From the NCBI GenBank assembly GCA_911728455.2, contig OU452226.1, positions 12,541,938 to 12,605,937 of the forward strand: DNA of 64,000 nucleotides. Direction: 5' to 3'. The notes under the pieces are model-generated. The model made no database searches. It worked only from the letters and a program-made list of their open reading frames with translations, and was not told where the DNA came from. A program made the translations under genes and the position numbers. Origin of the DNA: Marthasterias glacialis. Its lineage: Eukaryota > Echinodermata > Asteroidea > Forcipulatida > Asteriidae. This document shows positions 35,795 through 45,112 of the stretch, one piece after another (the first letter of the stretch is position 1; each line of letters starts with the position of its first letter).

Positions 35795-36160
35795 TGTAAT
35801 GGAACATTTCAAGAGTTATCAAGGCAATGACAGAGGGGTAGGAGGGTTGGCGTAGTGGTATCTTTCCTCGCCTTCCACCTCTAGGACCCTGGTTCAAATC
35901 CCGCCGGGTGCACTATGTGGATTGAGTTTTCAGTCCCTACCTGATTGCGCGGGTTTTTTCCTGGAATAAAATCTCTGGGGGTTTTCTTTCCCACATCTGC
36001 AACTTGTCTTCTCTCCATGGGGTTTTTGGCTGGTATGCTTTTCTGAGAATCCTTTGGCTTTACAACCAGAATTAACAAGTGAAATGGAGAAGAGAAAAAA
36101 ATGAAAATGAAATGAAAGGGGGGCAATTGCCTTCTTCAACTCTGTACAGTACCAGGCCTG
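35795..36160. repeat. GGCAATTGCC-family element split by a SINE
   Basis: The left half holds AATGGAACATTTCAAGAG and CAAGGCAATGACAGAGG. The right half begins GGGGGGCAATTGCCTTC and ends CAGTACCAGGCCTG. The two halves are contiguous in other copies. Confidence 0.65.
35833..36115 (+). mobile_element. tRNA-derived SINE inserted in a GGCAATTGCC element
   Basis: GGGTTGGCGTAGTGGTATC is followed by a B box GGTTCAAATCCCGCC, GATTGAGTTTTCAGTCCC and CTGATTGCGCGGG. The 3' part differs from the other SINEs and ends in GAAAATGAAATGAAA. Confidence 0.65.
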
Positions 36161-36647
36161 TCACGAGCATGCACCCTAAACTTTAAACGACACGTTAAAA
36201 TCCCATGACACAAATCTATTTAGTCTCCACCTTCAGCATTGCTGCATCATGTCTGGTGTGTTAAGTGGTAGGCAAAGCAAGACACGTGTGGTACGCACAA
36301 ACTACATGTCTAGGGGGGGGGGGGGCCATTGATTGACAGTTACTATGTGGGCGGGGCTAAATGGATTGGTCTGCTGAGACCATTCAAGTGAGAATTGAGA
36401 GAGTTTTTAAGAACTTGTACCTGTAGTTAAGATTTGTTTTCCCTTCATACATGTAGGTGCATATAAAGGTAGTGAGTTATGAGTAATGAGGGCGCCCTCC
36501 GCCCCCACCTTCATGTAGAGTTGTAGTTGAGTACATTCTTATTAGTGCGAGTTTATCTACAAGTAAAGGGTGCAAGGTTATGTTGAAGAAATAGATCATT
36601 TTCACTGGTGCTAAGACAAGTTCAGAAAGAGGCATTAAGATAAACGC

Positions 36648-36830
36648 TACACTCTAAAAAGTGCTGGGTCTAACATGGCTGGGAGAATGGTTCGCAGGGG
36701 CCATCCATTCCTGGGTCACTTCCGTGTTTTGATTCAGATGCCGGGTCGCTTACCCCAAAATGGGTTCATGCTAACCTAGAAATGGGTACTTCTTCAAGGT
36801 CACTTTTGACTTGACACTTTTTAGGATGTA
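36648..36830. repeat. Repeat with TACACTCTAAAAAGTG end
   Basis: It opens TACACTCTAAAAAGTGCTGG and closes TTGACACTTTTTAGGATGTA, an imperfect inverted pair. The interior has GGGTCACTTCC and GGGTCGCTTACCCC segments. Confidence 0.5.
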
Positions 36831-37207
36831 TGGTAACTGCAACCTAGACTCTTTATGAGCACTTTAGGCAAAGTAAGAGCAGCATTGATTGTGCAGTTGA
36901 GCACATTCCACTGGCTATGGGTGTGGGATATACTGGGTATGTATTCTACAACTCTGAAGGACAACATGCTAGTGTGAAACCATTGGCTTTACTGATTTCA
37001 ATTTCAACATCTCATGATCCACACACGCAGAGGTCCATTTGCTAGCAATTATTAAGAAGTGGCCTGTCCATCGTTTTCCAGATATCGATACTAAAAGTTG
37101 TGCCAATATTTGCTTGGTTTAGGTATCGATAAGCATAAACAAGCAAAAAAACAAATAATAACAGACAAATTTACACGAATAAGATGTAAACATCTTGGGA
37201 AGCTTTT

Positions 37208-37330
37208 AGGCCTTGACCGATTTGGTGGCTGTGGCTGCGGCTGAGGGTGTGGCTATGAGCATCTTATGCTTCAATGCTTGTTCATATGTCGACCAAGCCT
37301 CATCCGCAGCTGCTAATTTGGACACGGCCT
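37208..37330. repeat. AGGCCGTGTCCGAAT foldback element (copy 5)
   Basis: AGGCCTTGACCGATTTGGTG at the left and AATTTGGACACGGCCT at the right are inverted. The centre has TATGCTTCAATGCTTG. Confidence 0.65.
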
Positions 37331-37438
37331 TATTACAGGGAATTTTCTTAAAGTAGGGTTTCAACCTGTTTTATTGTTTCTCCTTCATCATTATTTTGTC
37401 TTCCACTTTTGTTGGTTTGTTTAAATCGAGTTCAGTTT

Positions 37439-37617
37439 CATGGAGCTGATTAAGCAGGAAATACTGCTTATCATTTTCTGCTGAGCAAAAAGGAGCAGGA
37501 CACCAGTCACAAATTGTACACGTGACGTGGTAATTTGGCGGGTAACCTTAATCTGCTGAGCATTACGATTTTATGCTTAGCTACTTTGTGTGCAAGCAGC
37601 TCAATGAAATTGGGACC
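37439..37617. repeat. GGGCCCAATTTCATAGAGCTGCTTAAGC-type foldback element
   Basis: GGAGCTGATTAAGCAG and CAAGCAGCTCAATGAAATTG are inverted. The middle holds TTTTCTGCTGAGCAAAAAGG, ACACCAGTCACA and GGGTAACCTTAATCTG. Relatives are at 60079 and 61466. Confidence 0.65.
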
Positions 37618-38637
37618 AGTTTTGTTTTTCATTTTCAGGTTTAAGTATCTTTAGAACCATCTTGTTTTCAATTACAAAAGATAATGTGATGCAAATTTTA
37701 ATTTTCAGTATTATTAGCACCAAAGTAGTTTGTAATAAATGGTAAATCATTATGGACAGAACTATTGTAATGTTTTGTGGGAATTGGGGGGGGGGGGGCT
37801 TGGGGTCGCATACAAATTTTACATAAATACTATTAAGGTCACTTCATTGAACAATTTTCAATAAATTATATTATTAACATAGTAAGTTCTTTGGGTAGCA
37901 CACTTCAATGTTGGCACAAACATCAACCAACATTGGAGAAAACTGGCCATCTCTTATAAGTTTTATAATCAGTTTTGGATGAACATTCGACTGGAAAGCA
38001 ACTACCATTGTTTTGATATATGCATTCACGATGCGAAATCATGGACTTTGTAATATCTGTAATTAGCTATGAAATAAGGCAGGATGTGCAATCTCAGTTT
38101 ATTGTGATGGTTTCGTTTGTAAATTATTGCCAGTTTTAATTTATATTTTGAGGTAGTTTCTTTGAGGACAAAATCCGGTAATATTCTATTGATGATTGGG
38201 AGAAGTTTTGGTTTTTGTGTTTATTTATTTTTTTATTGTTATTATTATATATTTTGTTGGTTTTTTGTTGATGGGTTGTTTAGTTTAATGCAGTGATTCA
38301 AAAAAGTGGAAAACTTTGGGTGAATTTAGTATAAATATTGTTAAAATCAAAGGATGGGTGTTTGTGTGTGTTTAATAATCAATACAAATTTTCCATAAGT
38401 TGTGGCTTCTGCCTTTGGACAGTTCAACCTGATTTGATGATTATCTTAGTCATTCCCTTACACCTGTAGTGTGAGGCTAATTCAACAGTGCCAAAACGAT
38501 TTATTTATTTATTTGCACTTAAATAAATGCTGTTATAGACGAATAATGACAAGTGTATAAATACAAATCATGATTTTTTTTCATCCTGACGTGATCCTTG
38601 TGGATGAGCAAAGGATACAATTTCTTCTTCTTTTTCC

Positions 38638-38663
38638 TTTTTTTTTTTTTTTTTTTTTTTTTT
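38638..38663. repeat. Poly-T tract (26 bp)
   Basis: A homopolymer run preceded by a long C/T stretch and followed by AGATAAA. It may be the reverse of a poly-A tail of a decayed retroelement; nothing else supports this. Confidence 0.6.
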
Positions 38664-39197
38664 AGATAAAAGCCTAAGTGATTTAGTTTTCTTTTAAATT
38701 AGATACAGACTGTTGATGACAACCGAATAATGATTGCAGGAATAAGCAAAATTAGAACATTGTTTGGTGTGGAAATCATATGTTATTTTTCTCCCGCAGT
38801 AATTCAATGCACCGTTGTACGGCGGAGCGTGATCGAATACTTAAGTCAAACCGAACACCATGAGTTTGTTCTGTGTTCCTTGCTCTATGGTTCTACAAAC
38901 TCAATTTATAGTTTCCTTTGTTTTCTTTCTTTTGTTATGTTTTTTTTTTCAGGGGGTGGCTGTTGCTACTCCTCTTTATGAAACCTACTTTTTTTTCAAA
39001 AAGAAGTTCATCATGTTTCTTGTCAATTTCTTTATCAAGAAACCACAGTTTTATAAATGGAAAGGGGCGATAAATTAATGATGTTCTCTTGAAACCTAGC
39101 CATAATGCTTGACCATTGATGTACATTGATCTGTAAATCAATAAATTGATACAAGGAACAACAGAGATGGGAGTGATTTTGTATCATTACGATTTTC

Positions 39198-39306
39198 TTG
39201 TTTGTTTGCTTGTGTTTTGGATTGTTTGTTTGTTTGTTGGGTTGTTTGTTTGTTTGTTTGTTTGTTTGTTTTTGGGGTTTTTTTTTTTTTTTTGGGGGGG
39301 GGGGGC
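39198..39306. repeat. GTTT microsatellite followed by T and G runs
   Basis: TTTG/TTTGC units are repeated, then a T run and a G run ending at about 39306. Low-complexity open frames here are not coding. Confidence 0.8.
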
Positions 39307-39815
39307 TTGGGGATGCGCCAAATTCTGTATTTTGTATTTTACTCTAGTCGCACCCGCCAGACAGTTTTCATTTCTGAGCTCCCTCCGAAGACATTTTCGT
39401 TCAGGGGGGTTGGGGTGAGCTCAAAAAGAATGCCTTCATAATTTGGCAGGCATATACTTTTTTCCTTTGAGCTTCAATTTTCTGAAATGTTGTTTGTGCA
39501 ACGGATTAAATGTAGGCGCAGCAGGTCTATCCATCTCAATATTTATTACGACTCGGGGAATTGCATTGCAGGCATAGCTGAAATATTTTCCTTTTTATTT
39601 CAGGACAGCGCCCTCTGTTGACGTATTAACTTGGCGGTGCTCTTTGAACTTTGTCCAGGTATTTTAGTCAGGACCCCCTTCTGTCGTCTGCGCATAATTG
39701 TGTGTTTTCATCGCACTCAAAGCGATATTGTAGTCTGGGAGCTTCTCTTCAAATACACACAATATTTTGTAATGAAACAACATTTTCGGGCCACTGAACA
39801 ACGTAATTTTTTATC

Positions 39816-41938
39816 ATGAAATCGATAATTATTGTCGTAGTTTTGGCTGTCATTGCATACTTCCTCTTCAAGCCAACAACCTTCACTATAAAAAATGACG
39901 TTTTTATGTACAAGTCGCCAGAAGAGGTGTACACTTTCATTTCAGACTTGAAAAGGACAACGGAGAAACATTCAACACTTGGGTAAGCACACTGATTGAG
40001 GGCCCTAATTATTTTTAACAAACCACCACGACCTCACCTAGCCTAGAGAAACTAGCACTTGCAGTGCTAGCACTACCGGCAAAAATGCCGTATTTGCCTG
40101 CCACTTTATCTCCCTTAATTTAGGTCAAGTTATATCCTAAACCTGTTGAGAAATGTTGACAGATTGACACAGAGAAACACTGTTCCTCTCTCTCTCTGTC
40201 GATCTGTTCCGAACAGGCAATTTGAACTAAAATATAGTTCAGGTGAGTTAGTAAATTACATTACAAAGAACACTGAACAGTGTCGAAATCATGAAAAATA
40301 AGCCATTTTCGGGTAGACAGGGGGATTGTTCTTGATGACAACGCTACTCCCTAAATAGTTACGATGATCGTAACCCTCAATCCTCCCAACGGTCAGTGAC
40401 TTAGACTTTTATGCCTATAAATAGATCTGTACACCATCAGTGCTATCACTTATCAGGATGGAGGGTTATGATCATCGCAACTACTCGCTAAGTTTCTTGG
40501 CCATCCATGAGTATAAAGTGAGTATTTAGAATTTTTAATGTTTCAAATTCTTGTTATTATTCGGTGAATGATCTAATGTGATAAAATGTTTTAAAAAATT
40601 GGTTTGGTTGTATATATTTACTTAATTGAAATCTAGTTTACTGTAAATTTTCAAAAACAAAATTGATGCATCAAACATAACTGTTGTGCATATTGTTTGA
40701 TTTGTTACAGAGGCAAGTGCACCCTGCTGAAACAGAGAACCAGGAAAAATGGTGTGAAAGAAAAATTGTTTCTGGTGGAACGAATAATCCCGCTCTTCTG
40801 GGAGTATGAACTTCCGTTGAATCTGGAGACTCGTCTGTCATTAACAAAGTTAGTATAATTGATCAATTTGGATGTACTCTGGTTTCAATTTGGATAACCA
40901 GCATGCCCTGGTCTATCTGTCATTTACTCGTATGTAATAGTGTCACAGGTGACTATTTCTGGTCACCCTATTCCAAGCAAATTTGAACACCCAATTAATT
41001 TATTGTAGATATTAATTTCTGTAATAAGCATTTATTATGCGCTTATGAACATTGTGCTTTATACTATTACTACCCTTGTTCTTTTGGCCTTAAGCATTGG
41101 TGAAACTCCTTTGGAGTATGCAGCACCGGCAGCCACATTTTGGTTGCTAATCATTTACGTCAACAATCTCTACCCTCGTAGGTACCCATTTAATCTTGGG
41201 TGGTGAGAAGCAATTACGGGTAAGTGTCTTGTCCAAGAACACCAAGTGTCACGACTGGGATTCGAACCCACACACTGATGACTCAGCCATCAGAACTTGA
41301 GATTGATGCACTAGACTGCTCGGCAATGACCACTACATTGAGTATTAACGTCAAAGTGTCCCACGTAAAGTAGTTGTTTTTGTTCCATTTCTAGGCCAAA
41401 TGAGGAGTTGGAGTATGAATTTGCTGTTCTCCGCGGCTACTTACTGAAATTGCACAGCAGGTTATCAGTGGAGAAACGTGAGGGACGTGTCATGCCCGGA
41501 TCGTTGCTAACTGAGGAGTTGACGATAACGTGCCCCTGGCTTGCCACAACATTCGTTGGGAAAGCATTGCAAGATTCGCACAAGGACACCCTGATCAGCA
41601 TGAGGAATGGCATTGAGCCAATGCACATATCCAAACCTAGAGAGAGGGAGGAGGCACCAAGGAGCAGCAAAAAGGGCGGAGAGAAGAGTGAGAAGAAGAA
41701 AGAGACGGCGGATGATAGGATCAAGAAAGAGCGAGGAGGAAAGAAAGATGAGGTCAAGAAGACGAGTGGACAGCAAAACAAACAGGCAAAAGATGGAGCT
41801 AAGAAAAACGAGGGGAAAGCCACAACTGAGAAGACAAAGAAGGCAGCACAGAAGGACATGGGACATCAACCCAAAACAAAGAACGAAAAGACAAAGGAGG
41901 TCAACAAGGAGCAGGATGGAGTTAAAGCAAAAAGATGA
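39816..41938 (+). CDS. Membrane-anchored SRPBCC/START-like protein A with a Lys/Glu-rich tail
   Basis: Three exons (39816-39982, 40711-40848, 41395-41938) join with phase-2 introns to 282 codons plus TGA. Residues 4-17 form one hydrophobic segment (IIIVVVLAVIAYFLF region). The text NDVFMYKSPEEVYTFISDLK then has the form of the first strand and helix of an SRPBCC (START/Bet v1-like) fold, a family that encloses hydrophobic ligands. The domain runs to about residue 200. After that, some 80 residues are almost entirely Lys, Glu, Arg, Asp, Gln and small residues (KKGGEKSEKKKE style), ending VKAKR. I cannot name the protein or its ligand. It is paralogous to the gene at 45113 (same exon junctions, TYSDLK/ISDLRK and LTKPNEEL motifs), which lacks the tail. 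A candidate polyadenylation signal follows at 42147. The tail is the least certain part functionally, though the frame is continuous. Confidence 0.8.
40356..40483. repeat. Foldback element, arms TAGTTACGATGATCGTAACC
   Basis: TAGTTACGATGATCGTAACC and GGGTTATGATCATCGCAACTA are inverted. It is related to the element at 7582-7678 through CGTAACCCTC and GGATGGAGGGTTA. It lies in intron 1 of SRPBCC gene A. Confidence 0.65.
41057..41333 (-). mobile_element. tRNA-derived SINE with Leu/Ser-type head
   Basis: On the minus strand: GTCATTGCCGAGCAGTCTAG (A-box region), a variable-arm-like GATGGCTGAGTCATC, and a perfect B box GGTTCGAATCC. Then come the leader GACAAGACACTTACCC and a body ending GGGTAGTAATAGT. 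The long variable arm points to a class II tRNA ancestor. It lies in intron 2 of SRPBCC gene A. The sister copy is at 60716. Confidence 0.75.
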
Positions 41939-42146
41939 ATGGAGAAAGATTAGGAAGGTGGATGAGTCAAAGCAAGGAGGTTTAAATATCCAAGAAATAC
42001 AAAACCAATACAATAAAAAGGTCACTTAAGGAAGCAACTAAGAGTTGGATTTAAAAAGCCCTATTGTATGTGCCTGAAAAAAAATGTAATTCTACTTTTA
42101 TACTGCCACAGGCCAACTTGTACTATCTTTCATTGTTAAGACCTGC

Positions 42147-42152
42147 AATAAA
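42147..42152 (+). promoter_or_regulatory. Candidate polyadenylation signal of SRPBCC gene A
   Basis: AATAAA 209 bp after the TGA at 41938, in an AT-rich 3' region. Confidence 0.6.
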
Positions 42153-43018
42153 AAGCAATTTACAATCAAAATAACAAATATTTTGAAATTGAACAAGGTT
42201 TCCATTGCAACGCAATGCAAACATTTTTACATTTTTTAAAAATGGTGCACAAATTTAGGTACGAACGTGTATCCTGCATGCTATTATATGCAGTTCTTTT
42301 TCTTAATTTTCATTATTGAATATTGATAGAGGATTACTTACAGTTCAATCATTTATTAAAATGGTTATATTTTGTGAGTGACTGAAGTTTTCCAGTAATT
42401 AAAATATTGCTGTGATTATGTATACTTTCATTAAAATTAATCTCTCTTAAATACACAATGTACTATTTATTGTTATAATTCTAATTGTCGAATTAATCAA
42501 ATTTATGCAAAATAATCAAATTTTATGCAAAATCAGCAGTTTGTGTAATTGTAAATTGTTAATGTAACCGAGGTATTTTATTGCTTCAAGGTTTTTTTAT
42601 TGAAAATTTTAGCTAAAATATTGACAAATAGCTCTTGCCAATCAAATTGATAATTGAATGAGTTTAATTGAATAAGTTAAAAGTGATATGCGGTGCTGAA
42701 AGTGTAATGATTCATGCAGAAATTTATTACTTCAGTGTTTTTCGTAGTGAAATTTATATTTATTGCATATTTTTTAAAACTATGTATACATGATTATTAC
42801 AAAATTATGTGCATTATAATTAGGTAATCCAAAATCAAAGCAATGCAACTTTAATTTCGATAAAGATATATTTGATGCTTTAAACTAACATGACAAAAGC
42901 AAATGATTATTTTGTCTAAAGTGTAAACTACATTGAAACATTTAGATATTGTAGACTCCTGGAAGACTTTGTGTACAATTTTATGACTGATATTGTTGTT
43001 AACCATACAATAGAAACA

Positions 43019-43350
43019 ACAGGCCTGATACTTCGCAGTGGCAAAGGAGGAAATTGCCTCCATGCCCTGGCAATAAACCTTTATCATGCTGCCTCCATCT
43101 TGGTCATGTTCCCTGTATCCAACAACAGTAATAGATGCTAATTTTCATTGTATAAAAAGGAACCAGACTATTTACCCTTCCAGCCTCGGTTTGGTTACAT
43201 TGGTTTGAATTGGAGAAAATCAAGATGGCCGCACCATGATAAAGGTCTATTGCCTCAGTGCCCCTTGAAATGTTCTAGTAGAATGAGTTTCCCTCATTGA
43301 GGTGCCATTTTAAAAAGAAAAACTGCCATGTCCTTACATGGGGCCTTGAG
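43019..43350. repeat. GGCAATTGCC-family element split by a foldback insertion
   Basis: AGGCCTGATACTTCGCAGTG and GGAAATTGCCTCCATGCCC lie on the left. CCCCTTGAAATGTTCTAGTA, GAGGTGCCATT and AAAACTGCCATGTCCTTAC lie on the right. Other copies carry these parts contiguously. Confidence 0.6.
43077..43246. repeat. Foldback element nested in the 43019 repeat
   Basis: ACCTTTATCATGCTGCCTCC plus ATCTTGG at the left and CAAGATGGCCGCACCATGAT plus AAAGGT at the right are inverted. The centre has ACCAGACTATTTACCCTTCC, shared with 1285-1380. Confidence 0.65.
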
Positions 43351-43749
43351 AATAATCAATGTTTGAAAGTTGTTTTCTTGAATTGGGGTGGGTTTTTTTT
43401 TTAATCTTAACTGATTATTCAGTAATTATACACTACATGTATACACTGAAAAACATGGTAATGCCTCAAATAAAGTAAATATTTTAAATCACTGTTCTCC
43501 CAGCTCAGGGTTTTTCAATGGCTTTTCCTTGCTTCTAGCATGTAGTAACTTTGTAGTTGGACAGAAGAGGAAATTGCCAAAAACTGAACAAACTTGTATT
43601 TTTTTGTTCTACTATTTTAATTGAAAACTTAATTTCGATTTTTAGTTCTTTCTTTTGACCCACACACACGAGAAAATTCAAAGTATATTCTGAATGTCCC
43701 CTTACAGATTCTGACGAAGTATTAGGCCTGGTAAACCACGATGGAAACT

Positions 43750-43820
43750 GACCAGAACGGGATTTGAACCTGCGACCCTCAGATTAACGTGCCGGCAACT
43801 CTACCAGTCGGGCCTGTGAC
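43750..43820 (-). repeat. tRNA-like SINE head
   Basis: On the minus strand GGCCCGACTGGTAGAGTTGC carries an A box, and CGCAGGTTCAAATCCCG a B box, about 70 nt in all. The stems do not close into a convincing cloverleaf, so a SINE relic is more likely than a working tRNA gene. A piece of the same head occurs at 49848-49880. Confidence 0.45.
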
Positions 43821-45002
43821 AATAATATACTTGAGATTCGATTTAATACTTGATTTGTCAATCCAAATTTTGTAATTTTATGTGCAGTGCACAGTAGATG
43901 TATTCGTTGCAGTGGACAACTGATCTTGCAAGTCAAGAATTAGTAGATACTATTTAATAAAAGTTGTATCAACAAATTATCAATTAAAAACAAAAATATG
44001 TAATTCCATACGTTATTCGGATCACAATAAAATTTTGATTCATTGAACAAAAAACAAAAAAACTTTTCTGTTATTTGCAACTTAAGAAAGGAATGGGGAG
44101 TAGATTTTATTTGGCAAATTTATCCTTTCTTTTTCCGTCGACCACATTTCTTGTCCCCAGACAAAGTTGAAGCACCTGTGTCCAAAGAGCCGTAACATTT
44201 AACCCTAAAAATCATTGGAGTCGTCCATAAAAAAGAGGGATGGTGGAATTTTCTGGATCCATACCGGTGCCTTTTCTTGAAATTGTGATGTCACCGGGGA
44301 TGAAGTTGGTCTTGACGAAGTTTTTGTTTGTTTTTAACGGGCATGTGATTTGTTAAAATTAATGGCGTGTCCTAAAGTATAAAGATGTAATAGTGCTTTT
44401 TAAATGAAGGAAACGTTTTGAGGAAGTGTATTTGTTAAACTTGCGTTAACATTATTTAGAAAGACAATATGGTATTCATTGTTACTTTCATAGGTTGAAA
44501 GAAACAGATGACTTTTATGAAATTATGAATAAATTTTGGTTTAAAAGAATTTAATGTTGTTGTGGATATAACAATTTATGGACGTTTAATTAACTTATTT
44601 AACATGCTAAATAACTGTTATGCAAAGTTGGCTGAGCTCGAACAGACAGAGGAACATTGTACTGATAATAATGATTTTTATCTTGAGATTGGTTCAGTTA
44701 AACTGATGTTTTTAGCAGACTTGCTCCATGGTATCAATAATGAAAACTAAGATTTTGTTGAAGGACTTGCACCCACGGCCACACTGGACTCGAAACAGAG
44801 AGTTGGCCAGTATGTCTGTAAACCAATCGGGCCGAACTCTGTCCATGGACTCTGTCCATCATGCTCAGCTCAGACGCGGACAGACTGTCCCTCATGTCAA
44901 AACAACTCATCCACTTGTCCTCGAAAACGTTTGTGACATCATCCCCATTCCTCATATACGCAACGCCCCTTTCTGACAACCCAGACGGAGCGCAGGGCCA
45001 GG

Positions 45003-45004
45003 GT

Positions 45005-45035
<31 letters not shown>

Positions 45036-45082
45036 GGGTTGTAGTCGCGTATGCCCTCATGGCTCAAGGTACACTATATAAA
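45003..45082 (+). promoter_or_regulatory. TG repeat, 20-G run and TATA box before SRPBCC gene B
   Basis: A TG microsatellite (45003-45018) passes into 20 consecutive G (45019-45038). TATATAAA lies at 45075-45082, 31 bp before the ATG at 45113. If the TATA box is used, the 5' UTR would be only about 10 nt, so a start further upstream is possible. Confidence 0.45.
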
Positions 45083-45112
45083 TTATTATCTTATCAACGA
45101 TTAGTGTTTACA

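Larger units (their letters stand above)
30265..39815. other. Gene-free, repeat-rich stretch (9.5 kb)
   Basis: No exon chain with recognisable similarity was found. The first part is likely 3' UTR of the clathrin-like gene. A 90-codon minus-strand frame (30724-30996) has no motif I recognise. The rest holds TIR elements, SINEs and simple repeats, listed separately, plus AT-rich unique sequence. Confidence 0.5.
41939..45112. other. Intergenic region between the two SRPBCC genes
   Basis: Mostly AT-rich unique sequence with no supported exon. It holds the 3' UTR of gene A, a nested repeat at 43019-43350 and a tRNA-like fragment at 43750. The 44750-45000 part is GC-richer and open in several frames on both strands, but no family is recognisable. 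Confidence 0.5.

Noticed and set aside
41437..42029. Long open frames on the opposite strand and in another frame over the Lys/Glu-rich tail
   Set aside because: They are shadows of SRPBCC gene A exon 3; the purine-rich strand has few stops in any frame.
43750..43820. Possible functional tRNA gene on the minus strand
   Set aside because: A and B boxes are visible, but a good acceptor stem and anticodon arm are not, and similar heads occur in other repeats; treated as a SINE relic.
44728..45060. Open frames on both strands in the GC-richer patch before SRPBCC gene B
   Set aside because: The minus frame begins with poly-proline from the G run and none of the frames shows a known motif; coding status cannot be supported.
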